From NCBI RefSeq assembly GCF_045862395.1, contig NZ_AP023087.1, positions 744,001 to 808,000 of the forward strand: a stretch of 64,000 nucleotides of DNA, written 5' to 3'. The DNA comes from Marinicellulosiphila megalodicopiae. Its GTDB lineage: Bacteria; Pseudomonadota; Gammaproteobacteria; Pseudomonadales; Natronospirillaceae. This document shows, piece after piece, positions 9,114 through 17,905 of the stretch (its first letter is position 1; each line of letters starts with the position of its first letter). The translations under genes and the position numbers were made by a program. Under the pieces are notes generated by a model. The model was not told the DNA's origin. It saw only the letters and a program-made list of their open reading frames with translations, and did not search any database.

Positions 9114-9216
9114 TTATTCAGAAGCGCCTTTAGTGTAACAAATAAAATGTAAATACTAACGGTCATTAGTCACCTTTTTAGACCATTATTTTATGTAATT
9201 ATAGGCAAAGTTTATA

Positions 9217-10182
9217 TCATGCGGGATTTATGTCACGAAGATGGCGCCAAACTGCTAGCCATGCTCCGATCATTGCGCAAAATATAGAGCCTAAAAGTAG
9301 GTAAATAGTTCCGCCAATATCCCATTGCATCACAGAAAACGACATACCACCGTAGTTTTGTTCGAGTATTTTTAATGGTTGTTGTAATAATAAAGAACAA
9401 ATAAACACTACAATCCAAGCACCTATCGCACCAAGAAAGCCATACCAAAAACCCATATATAGAAAGCCACGACGAACAAAGGCATCGGTTGCGCCCACTA
9501 ATTTTGAAACTGTAATTTCTTCACGGTGCGCTTCAATATTTAAACGGATGGTATTACCAACCACTAATAAAACAGTTAGTGCTAATAAAGTTGCAATCAC
9601 CCAAACAGTCTGTTTAATCACTAATAACCAGGCATTTAAACGCTCAACCCAGGCCATGTCGACTAAAATCTCACTTACAACCCCTAGGTTTTCTAACACC
9701 AATTGAAGTCGTTCAATGGATTCTAAATCATCTTGTTTTGGGATGACTTCTATTGCAGAAGGCAGGGGGTTCTGGTTGACAAGTTGTGATATTTTTTGTC
9801 CAACAAATTGTTGTTGCATTTGCTCCCATGCGAGTTCTTTTGAAAGAAATTCAGCAGATTTAATCTCATCGCGAGCCTGAAGGGATTCAACAATATCCAG
9901 CGCTTCATTTTCAGATACATAGCTGTGTAAAAACAAAGTGATGCGTCCGCCTTTTTGTAAATCAGCGGTGCGATCAGTGATATTGTCTAGTGCCACAAAC
10001 AACAACGAAGGCAAACTCAAAGAAATGGCAATCACCAACCAAGTAAGTGCACTTGATAACGGTTTGTTCATAATCTGTTTGATTGAGCCTACCATCATTT
10101 GACGATGATGAAACAACCAAGCAGATCGTTTTTCTTTTGAGCTGATTTTACGGCGGCTCGCGCCACTGGATTTTTTAGCCAT
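9217..10182 (-). CDS. ftsX: Cell division protein FtsX
   Basis: This 321-residue protein has a basic N-terminal extension (to ~45), a first membrane segment, a periplasmic loop of ~120 residues, and three further membrane segments at the C-terminus, the FtsX permease topology. Conserved features include KPLSSALTWLV near the first helix and EITVSKLVGATDAFVRRGF before the later helices. FtsX pairs with the ATPase FtsE to activate septal peptidoglycan hydrolases. No ftsE or ftsY lies upstream; argH occupies that place, 35 bp away. rpoH follows downstream. Confidence 0.95.
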   Translation of the reverse strand: MAKKSSGASRRKISSKEKRSAWLFHHRQMMVGSIKQIMNKPLSSALTWLVIAISLSLPSLLFVALDNITDRTADLQKGGRITLFLHSYVSENEALDIVESLQARDEIKSAEFLSKELAWEQMQQQFVGQKISQLVNQNPLPSAIEVIPKQDDLESIERLQLVLENLGVVSEILVDMAWVERLNAWLLVIKQTVWVIATLLALTVLLVVGNTIRLNIEAHREEITVSKLVGATDAFVRRGFLYMGFWYGFLGAIGAWIVVFICSLLLQQPLKILEQNYGGMSFSVMQWDIGGTIYLLLGSIFCAMIGAWLAVWRHLRDINPA

Positions 10183-10217
10183 GCTACATGTTTCGTCTTA
10201 TTGTAGAAAGAATCGTC

Positions 10218-11612
10218 TTATTTCAGATTATCTAAAGCAGTTTGAGCAGCCTTTTTAACTTGATTAGGTGCAGTACCACCAAAATGATCACGCGCTGCAA
10301 TTGAACCATCAAGGGTTAACACCTCAAAAACGTCATCCGTAATTTGATCAGAGAACTGTTGTAACTCTTCTAATGACATTTCTGATAGGTCTTTTTTAGT
10401 TTTTAAGCCATACGCAACCGACTCACCCACAATCTCGTGAGCATCACGAAACGCAATGCCTTTTTTAACTAAATAATCCGCTAAATCCGTTGCCGTTGAG
10501 TAACCTTTTAACGCGGCAGTACGCATCACGTCTTGCTTAGGGGTAATGTGTGGCACCATATCAGCAAACGCACGTAAACAACCTTGAACTGTATCAATCG
10601 TATCAAAAATCGGTTCTTTGTCTTCTTGGTTATCTTTGTTGTAAGCAAGTGGTTGTGACTTCATTAATGTTAACAAGCTCATTAAATGACCAAATACACG
10701 ACCAGACTTACCACGTACTAATTCAGGTACATCCGGGTTTTTCTTTTGCGGCATGATTGAAGAGCCCGTACAAAAACGGTCAGGCAAATCAATGAAATCA
10801 AACTGAGCAGACGCCCAAAGCACTAACTCTTCAGACATACGAGACATATGCATCATCATAATGGCACTCGCAGCACTGAATTCAATCGCAAAATCACGAT
10901 CCGAAACAGAATCTAATGAGTTAGCCGTCGGTTTATCAAAACCTAATAATGACGCCGTTAAATCACGATCAATTGGGTAAGTAGTACCCGCAAGCGCTGC
11001 AGCACCAAGTGGTAATTGATTCATACGTGCACGACAGTCAACAAAACGAGAGTAATCACGTTTTAACATTTCAAGCCATGCTAATAAATGATGACCAAAG
11101 CTAACGGGTTGTGCTGTTTGTAAATGAGTAAAACCAGGCATTACCACATCGTTATACTTCAGCGCTTGATCTGCTAAGCCTTTTTGTAAACGTGAAATCT
11201 CAGTTAAGATAAAATCAATTTCATCACGCAGATACAAACGAATATCCGTTGCCACTTGGTCATTACGCGAACGACCCGTGTGTAATTTTTTACCCACAAT
11301 GCCGATTTTTGCAGTTAACGCCGCTTCAATGTTCATGTGGACATCTTCAAGTGCCACAGACCATTCAAAGTTACCCGCTTCAATATCAGCTTGAACTTCA
11401 GCCAAACCTTTAATAATTTGGTCAACTTCGTTTTGAGTTAATACGCCTACTTTGCCAAGCATCGTAGCGTGTGCCACAGAACCTTGAATATCATGCTTAT
11501 ACATGCGGCGATCAAAGTCTACCGATGCAGTAAATTGTGCAACAAACTCGTCAGTGGCTTCCGTAAAACGGCCACCCCAAGAGGCATTAGTAGATGATGA
11601 ATCGTTACTCAT
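10218..11612 (-). CDS. argH: Argininosuccinate lyase
   Basis: This 464-residue enzyme splits argininosuccinate into arginine and fumarate, the last step of arginine synthesis. The superfamily signature GSSIMPQKKNPD is present, with the N-terminal WGGRF motif, TGRSRNDQVATD and TAQPVSFGHHLLAW. Length is normal for a bacterial ArgH. A TTGGAGC Shine-Dalgarno precedes the ATG. It is the gene immediately upstream of ftsX on the same strand, where ftsE would normally be. The thioredoxin-like gene at 11813 is divergent from it. Confidence 0.97.
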   Translation of the reverse strand: MSNDSSSTNASWGGRFTEATDEFVAQFTASVDFDRRMYKHDIQGSVAHATMLGKVGVLTQNEVDQIIKGLAEVQADIEAGNFEWSVALEDVHMNIEAALTAKIGIVGKKLHTGRSRNDQVATDIRLYLRDEIDFILTEISRLQKGLADQALKYNDVVMPGFTHLQTAQPVSFGHHLLAWLEMLKRDYSRFVDCRARMNQLPLGAAALAGTTYPIDRDLTASLLGFDKPTANSLDSVSDRDFAIEFSAASAIMMMHMSRMSEELVLWASAQFDFIDLPDRFCTGSSIMPQKKNPDVPELVRGKSGRVFGHLMSLLTLMKSQPLAYNKDNQEDKEPIFDTIDTVQGCLRAFADMVPHITPKQDVMRTAALKGYSTATDLADYLVKKGIAFRDAHEIVGESVAYGLKTKKDLSEMSLEELQQFSDQITDDVFEVLTLDGSIAARDHFGGTAPNQVKKAAQTALDNLK

Positions 11613-11812
11613 GGTTTTGCTCCAAAAATCGTAAAAATAAAGGTGAGGGATTATATGCTAAAAAATTGCATAAATCAGGTTGATTTTAGTGCTGAATTAA
11701 TCGCGTCAATCCAGTGTTTACCCGTTATAAAATATAATCATTTGCCTGTAATCATCTATGATGACGAATTAATCCGATATACTGAAATTAAATAACCAAA
11801 AGAGAGAAGAAT

Positions 11813-12148
11813 GTGGACGTTTTTAAAGGACAAAATTACACCGACGCAGCCCTGACAAAAGAAGAGTTAACCCAATCAAAAGGATGGTTATTATTAGAGT
11901 TTGGTGAAAACTGGTGTCCAATTTGCCAGCAAGCTCAACCCTTAATTCAATCAGCGTTATCTGACTTGCCTGACATTCAAAGACTGATGATCATTGATGG
12001 CAAAGGTAAGCGCTTAGGCAGGCAGTTCAAAGTAAAGCTTTGGCCAAGTTTATTTTTACTTAATAATGGTGAAATAAAAGGCAGTTTGGTTCGACCAAAT
12101 TCCCAAAACCAAATTGAGCAATGGTTAAACGAGTTGATGTCAACTTAA
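11813..12148 (+). CDS. Thioredoxin-like protein
   Basis: This is a 111-residue thioredoxin-fold protein with the redox motif Cys35-Pro-Ile-Cys38 in ENWCPICQQ and a cis-Pro motif (LWPSLFLL). No signal peptide is seen, so it is likely cytoplasmic. The start is GTG at 11813; the overlapping ATG at 11811 leads to an early stop in its own frame. A purine-rich stretch (AGAGAGAAGA) lies just before. It is the size of a single thioredoxin domain, but the CPIC centre and divergent surroundings suggest a specialised reductase. Confidence 0.8.
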   Translation: MDVFKGQNYTDAALTKEELTQSKGWLLLEFGENWCPICQQAQPLIQSALSDLPDIQRLMIIDGKGKRLGRQFKVKLWPSLFLLNNGEIKGSLVRPNSQNQIEQWLNELMST

Positions 12149-12219
12149 TCAAATGACTCAAGACACTTACGTCTTCTAACTGCCCTTAATACACTGCCTT
12201 TTTTAAACTGAGTTCTGTT

Positions 12220-13362
12220 ATGCGTAAACGCTATCGTTATCCTCTTACAAGCATTGTATTTATAGCATTGCTTTTCACTACAGGTGCTTTCATGTTCAAT
12301 TTTACTTTCAAATCAACCGATCCGCTTCGAGAAGAATCAACAATAAAAGACAAAGTACAAGCCTCTGATCAATTTAATGGTAAACAATTTGTGAATATCG
12401 ATGCCACCCAAATGGTGACTAATTTTTGGGCGGTTTTAAAAATGTATCTGTTTGATAAACAAAAACCCGCAAGCCCAACTACCCCTATTCAAGTTCAATC
12501 CATGACAACTGATCAACTGATAGCTTTACAAAAACAGTCAATATCTAAACAGGATATGTATTTTTCAAGATTAGGACACTCAACAATTTTAATTTTAATG
12601 GATGGTGAGTTTTGGTTAACAGACCCTGTGTTTTCAAAACGAGCTTCGCCTTTTAGTTTTGCAGGCCCAAAGCGTTTTCATCAACCGCCATTAACGATTG
12701 AACAATTACCTCCTATTAAAGGTGTGTTGTTGTCCCATAATCATTATGACCATTTAGATCAATGGGCAATCCAACAATTAATTAATAAGGTTGAACATTT
12801 TTATACACCGTTAGGTGTTGGAGAGGATTTAATTACTTGGGGAGTAAAACCAGAAAATGTTACTCAACTAGACTGGTGGGAAAGCGTGACAGTTAATAAT
12901 TTATCTATCACTGCAGCCCCCGCTCAGCATTTTTCAGGAAGAGGGTTGGGCGATTCAAATAAAACACTATGGGCAAGTTGGTCGGTAAAAAGTGATCAAG
13001 CTAGTTTTTATTTTACTGGAGATTCTGGTTACTTTGGCGGATTTAAAGAAATTGGCGAACGTTTAGGTCCATTTGACGTGAGCTTTATAGAAACAGGCGC
13101 TTATAATAAATTATGGCCTGATGTTCACATGATGCCAGAGGAATCCGCTCAAGCGCATTTGGATGTGAAAGCAACATTTATGGTGCCCATTCATAATGGT
13201 ACATTTGATTTAAGTGTGCACACTTGGACTGATCCATTTGAAAAAATAGTCGAACTATCAAAGCAAAAAAATATTAATTTGGTTACGCCATCAATGGGTG
13301 AAATCACAAGTCTTCAATCGCTTAAAGAAAAACCTTTAGTGGAAAATTATTGGTGGGAGTGA
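12220..13362 (+). CDS. Metallo-beta-lactamase fold hydrolase, NAPE-PLD/RomA-like
   Basis: This 380-residue protein begins with a hydrophobic N-terminal anchor or signal (~8-27). The metallo-hydrolase motif HNHYDHLD starts at His173. Further ligands are likely in PAQHFSGRG, FTGDSGYFGG and PIHNGTFDL. The pattern RxGHSTxLI...DPVFSxRASPF...GPKRF matches the family that includes NAPE-phospholipase D and UlaG-like lactonases, so a phospholipase-like activity at the envelope is plausible. Substrate is unproven. It stands alone after the thioredoxin-like gene. Confidence 0.83.
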   Translation: MRKRYRYPLTSIVFIALLFTTGAFMFNFTFKSTDPLREESTIKDKVQASDQFNGKQFVNIDATQMVTNFWAVLKMYLFDKQKPASPTTPIQVQSMTTDQLIALQKQSISKQDMYFSRLGHSTILILMDGEFWLTDPVFSKRASPFSFAGPKRFHQPPLTIEQLPPIKGVLLSHNHYDHLDQWAIQQLINKVEHFYTPLGVGEDLITWGVKPENVTQLDWWESVTVNNLSITAAPAQHFSGRGLGDSNKTLWASWSVKSDQASFYFTGDSGYFGGFKEIGERLGPFDVSFIETGAYNKLWPDVHMMPEESAQAHLDVKATFMVPIHNGTFDLSVHTWTDPFEKIVELSKQKNINLVTPSMGEITSLQSLKEKPLVENYWWE

Positions 13363-13482
13363 TCAAAGAAAGTTGTATTTTTTTTAGCCTAAAAGCTAGA
13401 TATTCTATGGCATCTTGGGAAAAAATACGTCTAGGATGAGTGATTGAAATAAGATTACTGTCTCTTTTTGCGCCATTTTTTA

Positions 13483-13573
13483 CAGTCTTGAGCTACATTC
13501 TTGAGCTACATTCTTGAGCTACAGTCTTGAACTACAGTCTTGAACTACAGTCTTGAACTACAGTCTTGCTTTA
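13483..13573. repeat. 13-bp tandem repeat, seven units
   Basis: Seven contiguous 13-bp units of the form CAKTCTTGARCTA run from 13483 to 13573. Three units read CAGTCTTGAACTA exactly, and the last is degenerate (CAGTCTTGCTTTA). It lies in the 277-bp gap between the convergent metallo-hydrolase and Stealth genes. The rest of that gap shows no gene. Confidence 0.92.
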
Positions 13574-13639
13574 CAATACCATCGTCGTTATCCCGTGACT
13601 TGATCGTGATGCTTAGTGATGATTGATGGTAACGAAAGT

Positions 13640-14689
13640 CTACTTTTTATATTTAATGTTTAAATCGTTTTCAATCCAATTTCTAATATAATTTTGTTTT
13701 TTCATATCCGCATCTGCCAAATTTTGAATACACAAATATGCGCTGTTAGGATTTTGTTGAATCGCATTTAATTTTAATTGGACAGCTTCAAATGAAATAT
13801 GATTTGCTTTAATCATTTCACTTTGTTTTTTTGAATTAAAAACGGCCTTATTTTTTTCTAAAGCATAATGTACCGTTAATCCTTCAGGTGAGTATTGTTT
13901 GTTGCTGCGAAATTTATGGTTGATCATGTGATGCATTTTTTCTGGATGATTTTCAAATAAAAATTTATAACAGGATGTTAAAAAAGGGTGGGGCGCATGA
14001 TCCAGAGAAACAAAGCGGTGTTTAAACCCAAATGGTTTACTGCTTAAGTACACGGATTTAATGTGGCTTGCATTGTTGATTTTTTTCTTAAAAATACCAA
14101 GATTTTTATTTAAAAAAATAATCAACTTAGTTTTAGTTGGGTATAAATTCTCCCATTTCCCATTAATTACTATTTTATCGTTAATAAAAAAATCTTTGGC
14201 AGTGACAGGCTTAATGATTAAAAAATCGTCATTAAAATAGATGAACCGATCTGAAATACCATGAATTTTCCAAAGCATCATAGGAATTGATCGAGAGTTG
14301 AAACTTGGCAGTGCATGTTCAAATCCTGAAAATATCTCTTTGTGATCAACCACTTTAATTTTATGTGTTAATTGTGCGTATTCAGGCAAATCTAAAAACT
14401 CAGGGCGTTGATCATCAGCAATGATGAAAATATTACGTATCCAAGGGGCATTAATTAAAATTGAATCCACGCACCATTTCACCTCACCAACATCAATTAG
14501 TCTAGGCCCTTGAAGTGACACAGGGATCGCTTTGCCCAAATCAGCCAAGGTTTGCTTTAGTTTGGCAGCATGCTTTTCATCGCTGCCATTTACCCATGTA
14601 ATGACGGCGTCTATATGCATGTCTTTAGGTGTGTCTCTAGGTGTGTCTAAAGTTGCGTTGAAGTTGTTTGTGTCACAGTGCGAAGTCAT
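13640..14689 (-). CDS. Stealth family sugar-phosphotransferase
   Basis: This 349-residue cytoplasmic protein carries the conserved regions of Stealth (capsular hexose-1-phosphate transferase) proteins: CR1 IDAVITWVNGSD; CR2 with VGEVKWCVDSILINAPWIRN and IIADDQRPEFL; and a later DRFIYFNDDFLI motif with the Asp pair. Stealth enzymes transfer sugar phosphate to growing exopolysaccharide. The first 23 residues contain a short repeat (DTPRDTPKD), and Met24 could be the true start; neither has a clear Shine-Dalgarno. No other polysaccharide genes are adjacent, so its product is unknown. Confidence 0.87.
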   Translation of the reverse strand: MTSHCDTNNFNATLDTPRDTPKDMHIDAVITWVNGSDEKHAAKLKQTLADLGKAIPVSLQGPRLIDVGEVKWCVDSILINAPWIRNIFIIADDQRPEFLDLPEYAQLTHKIKVVDHKEIFSGFEHALPSFNSRSIPMMLWKIHGISDRFIYFNDDFLIIKPVTAKDFFINDKIVINGKWENLYPTKTKLIIFLNKNLGIFKKKINNASHIKSVYLSSKPFGFKHRFVSLDHAPHPFLTSCYKFLFENHPEKMHHMINHKFRSNKQYSPEGLTVHYALEKNKAVFNSKKQSEMIKANHISFEAVQLKLNAIQQNPNSAYLCIQNLADADMKKQNYIRNWIENDLNIKYKK

Positions 14690-14826
14690 AAGTAATAATC
14701 AAAAAGAAAATATAAAGGGAAATAAAAACAAAAAGTCAAACCTTGCAGAATGATACCAGCGTTTGATAGTTGATTCTATGAACAATGCTCAACTAAGTCT
14801 TTATATATAAAAGGATTAAAATTCAA

Positions 14827-14870
14827 GTTCATAAAAGTGTAATAAATGTGTAAGAAATGTTTCATAGTTG
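14827..14870 (+). promoter_or_regulatory. Candidate Pho box array (four 11-bp units)
   Basis: Four exactly contiguous 11-mers lie upstream of the phytase-like gene: GTTCATAAAAG, TGTAATAAATG, TGTAAGAAATG and TTTCATAGTTG. PhoB binds 11-bp direct repeats built on TGTCA plus an AT-rich tail, which these resemble. The array ends 43 bp before the chosen start. PhoB control would fit a phosphoesterase. Confidence 0.5.
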
Positions 14871-14913
14871 GCAAGTATTGTACTGCGAAATTTTTTAACC
14901 CATGAGAATAACT

Positions 14914-17214
14914 ATGAATAAGTTTTTATTATTAAATGCAGTGTTATTACCGTTATTAGTGTCATCTTGTAATGATAAAAAAGAAGAATCACCTGTTGAA
15001 GAATCCATCAGCCACTTTAATCGTATATCGAGTTATTTTGTTTGTGAGCAAATCGATGCTAATTGTAATGACGACAGCGAAACCTCTGCTGAAATTGTGG
15101 CTGCATCAACAGATGGTATGACATTAATTTATACCGACAGCCCAATGGATCAAATTGGTTTTGTAGATATTGCAGATGCGCATAATCCACAATCATTAGG
15201 TGTATTAGCAATGAATGGTGAGCCAACCAGTGTGGCAGTGTTAAACGATTACGCATTGATCGCAGTGAATACCTCACTTGATTATATCAATGTGTCAGGT
15301 GTGTTAAATGTAGTAAATATTCAATCACAACAAATTGAACATACTATAGATTTAACAGGACAGCCAGATTCTATTGCCGTCAGTAAAGACGGAAAATATG
15401 CATTAATAGCCATTGAAAACGAACGTGACGAAGATTTAGGTGACGGCGCTCCCGGACAATTACCAGCAGGCAAATTAGTGGTCATTGAATTAACAGGCGA
15501 ACCTACTTCTTGGGTGGCATCAGATATTCTATTAACAGGAATGGATATGTTATTTCCAACCGATCCTGAACCAGAGTACGTTGATATTAATAGCAAAAAC
15601 CAAGCGGTTGTTACGTTACAAGAAAATAACCACATCGTTATTGTAGATTTAGCAACTAAGACAGTTATTGATGATTTTTCTGCAGGGTTTGTTAACTTAA
15701 CTCAAATTGACGTAACTGACGAAAAACCACATAACATCTTTTTAAATGATTCGGTTATGCAGATTCCACGTGAGCCAGATGGTGTTACTTGGGTTGATGA
15801 CACGCATTTTATTACGGCGGATGAAGGTGACTTAAATGGTGGCAGTCGTGGTTTTACAATTTTTGATATTTCAGGAAATGTAGTTTGGGCAGCTGGAAAC
15901 GAGCTTGAGCATTTAACTGCAAGCTTTGGTCATTACCCTGATAAGCGATCAGATGCAAAAGGTAATGAGCCTGAAAATGCAGATGTGGGTGTTTTTGGAT
16001 CAACGACTTATTCGTTTATAAATTCTGAGCGTTCATCTTTAACATTTGTGTATGACATGAGTGATCTAAGTGCACCTAAATTTAAACAGGCTTTACCAAC
16101 GGCTGTTGCACCTGAAGGTGTGTTGGCATTACCTGAGAGAAATTTATTAATTGTGGCTAGTGAAGCCGATTCACGTGGTGATAAATTTCGCTCAGGTTTG
16201 AATATTTATCAATATGCAGTTCAAGAGGCTGTTTATCCAAGTTTACATTCTAAAATTGAAAGTGGTAAAGCACCGATTACATGGGCTGCGCTTTCTGCAT
16301 TAACTCATGACACGCAAGACTCAGATGTTTTATACAGTATTAATGATAGTTTTTTCGCATCAAATAAAATATTTACAATCAATACTGCAACGATTCCTGC
16401 TGTAATTACTGGTGAAGTAATGATCAAAGACACCAATGATGTATTAGCAAAAATTGCCGTTGAAATTGACGATATGGCAGACATTGATAATGTATTTACA
16501 GCTGATGATTTGAGCGAATTAATTAATGCGGATAAGACCATTAACATCGATCCTGAAGGTTTAGTACAATCTGAAGATGGTGGTTTTTGGATCGCATCTG
16601 AAGGAAACGGGACAATCAATGAACAGGCGCGTCCAATTAAATCTTTAAACATGTTAATTAAAACCGATGCACATGGTGTGATTACGCAAGTTGTATTGTT
16701 GCCAAAATCAATTAACGACAAGCAACTGCGTTTTGGTTTTGAAGGAGTGGCGCAATCAAATGGACAGTTAATCGTAACGTTCCAGCGTGCTTGGTTAGGT
16801 GAAACGAATGCAAGAATTGGGTTGTATGATATTGCTAATGCAACATGGAAGTTTGTCATGTATCCACTTGATGCCGCAGAATCACAAGCAGGTGGTTGGG
16901 TTGGATTGTCAGATATTGCAGCGTTAGGTGAAAATAAATTTTTGATTTTAGAGCGTGATAATCAATCAGGTTTTGATGCAGCAATAAAGCGTATTTATGA
17001 AATTGATTTAACAGATGTAAAAGATGGCGATCTAATTACAAAAACACTATACAAAGATTTAATATCAGAACTTGCCAAAACAAATGGTTTAATTGTTGAG
17101 AAAATTGAAGGATTAGCTATTGATAACAACAATAATGTTTGGATCAATAACGACAACGATGGGGTGGATGATAATAGTGGTGAACATCATTTGATTAATT
17201 TGGGGCAATTTTAG
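14914..17214 (+). CDS. Phytase-like (esterase-like) lipoprotein
   Basis: This protein is ~766 residues from the ATG at 14914, chosen because GAG lies a suitable distance before it; an in-frame ATG at 14902 is the alternative. A lipoprotein signal ends in LLVSSC, so it is probably anchored in the envelope. The N-terminal ~450 residues read as a beta-propeller (repeated blades such as VAVLNDYALIAV, IAVSKDGKYALIAIEN). The C-terminal ~300 residues have the phytase-like/esterase-like pattern (DPEGLVQSEDGGFWIASEGNG, FGFEGVAQSNGQLIV, KIEGLAIDNNNNVWINND). Family members act on phosphate esters or stay uncharacterised. A Pho-box-like array precedes it. Confidence 0.78.
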   Translation: MNKFLLLNAVLLPLLVSSCNDKKEESPVEESISHFNRISSYFVCEQIDANCNDDSETSAEIVAASTDGMTLIYTDSPMDQIGFVDIADAHNPQSLGVLAMNGEPTSVAVLNDYALIAVNTSLDYINVSGVLNVVNIQSQQIEHTIDLTGQPDSIAVSKDGKYALIAIENERDEDLGDGAPGQLPAGKLVVIELTGEPTSWVASDILLTGMDMLFPTDPEPEYVDINSKNQAVVTLQENNHIVIVDLATKTVIDDFSAGFVNLTQIDVTDEKPHNIFLNDSVMQIPREPDGVTWVDDTHFITADEGDLNGGSRGFTIFDISGNVVWAAGNELEHLTASFGHYPDKRSDAKGNEPENADVGVFGSTTYSFINSERSSLTFVYDMSDLSAPKFKQALPTAVAPEGVLALPERNLLIVASEADSRGDKFRSGLNIYQYAVQEAVYPSLHSKIESGKAPITWAALSALTHDTQDSDVLYSINDSFFASNKIFTINTATIPAVITGEVMIKDTNDVLAKIAVEIDDMADIDNVFTADDLSELINADKTINIDPEGLVQSEDGGFWIASEGNGTINEQARPIKSLNMLIKTDAHGVITQVVLLPKSINDKQLRFGFEGVAQSNGQLIVTFQRAWLGETNARIGLYDIANATWKFVMYPLDAAESQAGGWVGLSDIAALGENKFLILERDNQSGFDAAIKRIYEIDLTDVKDGDLITKTLYKDLISELAKTNGLIVEKIEGLAIDNNNNVWINNDNDGVDDNSGEHHLINLGQF

Positions 17215-17236
17215 TCTTAATATCATTTGAGTTATG

Positions 17237-17273
17237 AAATGGTCAATTTTGTAAAAGATTGGCCATTTTTTTT
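17237..17273 (+). terminator. Rho-independent terminator
   Basis: AAATGGTCAAT and ATTGGCCATTT form an 11-bp stem (one G-T pair) around a 10-base loop, followed by a T run, 23 bp after the phytase-like gene. Confidence 0.8.
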
Positions 17274-17349
17274 GCATGTGGGAATTTTTATGCTGTCTAT
17301 GATCACAGCAGCTATACTTTTATTAGGATAATAAAAGGTAAAGTCAATC

Positions 17350-17718
17350 ATGTTAAAGCAAGGCCAACTTAATAATACCCATAGAAAAATGCTGAAAGTT
17401 TCTAGAATTTTATCGTTGTTATCCAGTGGATTTATTCTGGCTGCATTGGTTTTTTTGCATCTTGCTAAACCCGAGTGGCAAACTGGCGTCATGACTTATA
17501 AAGGTGTGTTTGCCAGTCAAAACTGGTCTCAAATCGGTTTGTTCATTGCTTTACCTTTAAGTTTTGTTTCAAGTATTCTGTTGTCATTTGTGTGGCTTTT
17601 TCGTTATATCGAATATGACAGAAAAGATTCCCCGCTTTTTGTGCATTTTTTAATGTGCGTTTTATCTTGGTCTGTGTTTGGGATTGTGCTGACCATTTTG
17701 TATAAAGCATGGTTTTAA
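17350..17718 (+). CDS. Small membrane protein of unknown function
   Basis: This is a 122-residue protein with three predicted membrane segments (~19-38, ~57-78 and ~97-118). I recognise no family. It sits between the phytase-like gene and the first GH74 gene. A decayed copy with three in-frame stops lies at 21401-21646, before the second GH74 gene, which shows that the membrane gene and its downstream xyloglucanase were duplicated together. The intact copy has a normal reading frame throughout, so it is probably functional. Confidence 0.65.
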   Translation: MLKQGQLNNTHRKMLKVSRILSLLSSGFILAALVFLHLAKPEWQTGVMTYKGVFASQNWSQIGLFIALPLSFVSSILLSFVWLFRYIEYDRKDSPLFVHFLMCVLSWSVFGIVLTILYKAWF

Positions 17719-17758
17719 TGTAAATATTTGTAATTTTATAAAATAACTAAATATTTAA

Positions 17759-17772
17759 TGTAAGCGCTTAAC
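17759..17772. promoter_or_regulatory. LacI-family-like operator before first GH74 gene
   Basis: TGTAAGCGCTTAAC is a near-palindrome centred on CG and close to the TGWAANCGNTNWCA pattern of LacI/GalR-family sites. A matching site, TGTAAACGATTAAC, lies at the same relative place before the second GH74 gene. Confidence 0.45.
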
Positions 17773-17905
17773 TTAAGGTGTTAATTTCACTAAGTGAGGT
17801 AAATTCACGTTTTTACTGATACAGATCTCAATCCAACATTTCTATTTTGCTGTTTGCGACGCTGATTTCTATACTCGTGCCAAATTCTTTTTTCGCGAGA
17901 TCTTC

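Noticed and set aside
11640..11720. ArgR box before argH
   Set aside because: Only a partial half-site (TGCATAAATCA) is visible; too weak to call.
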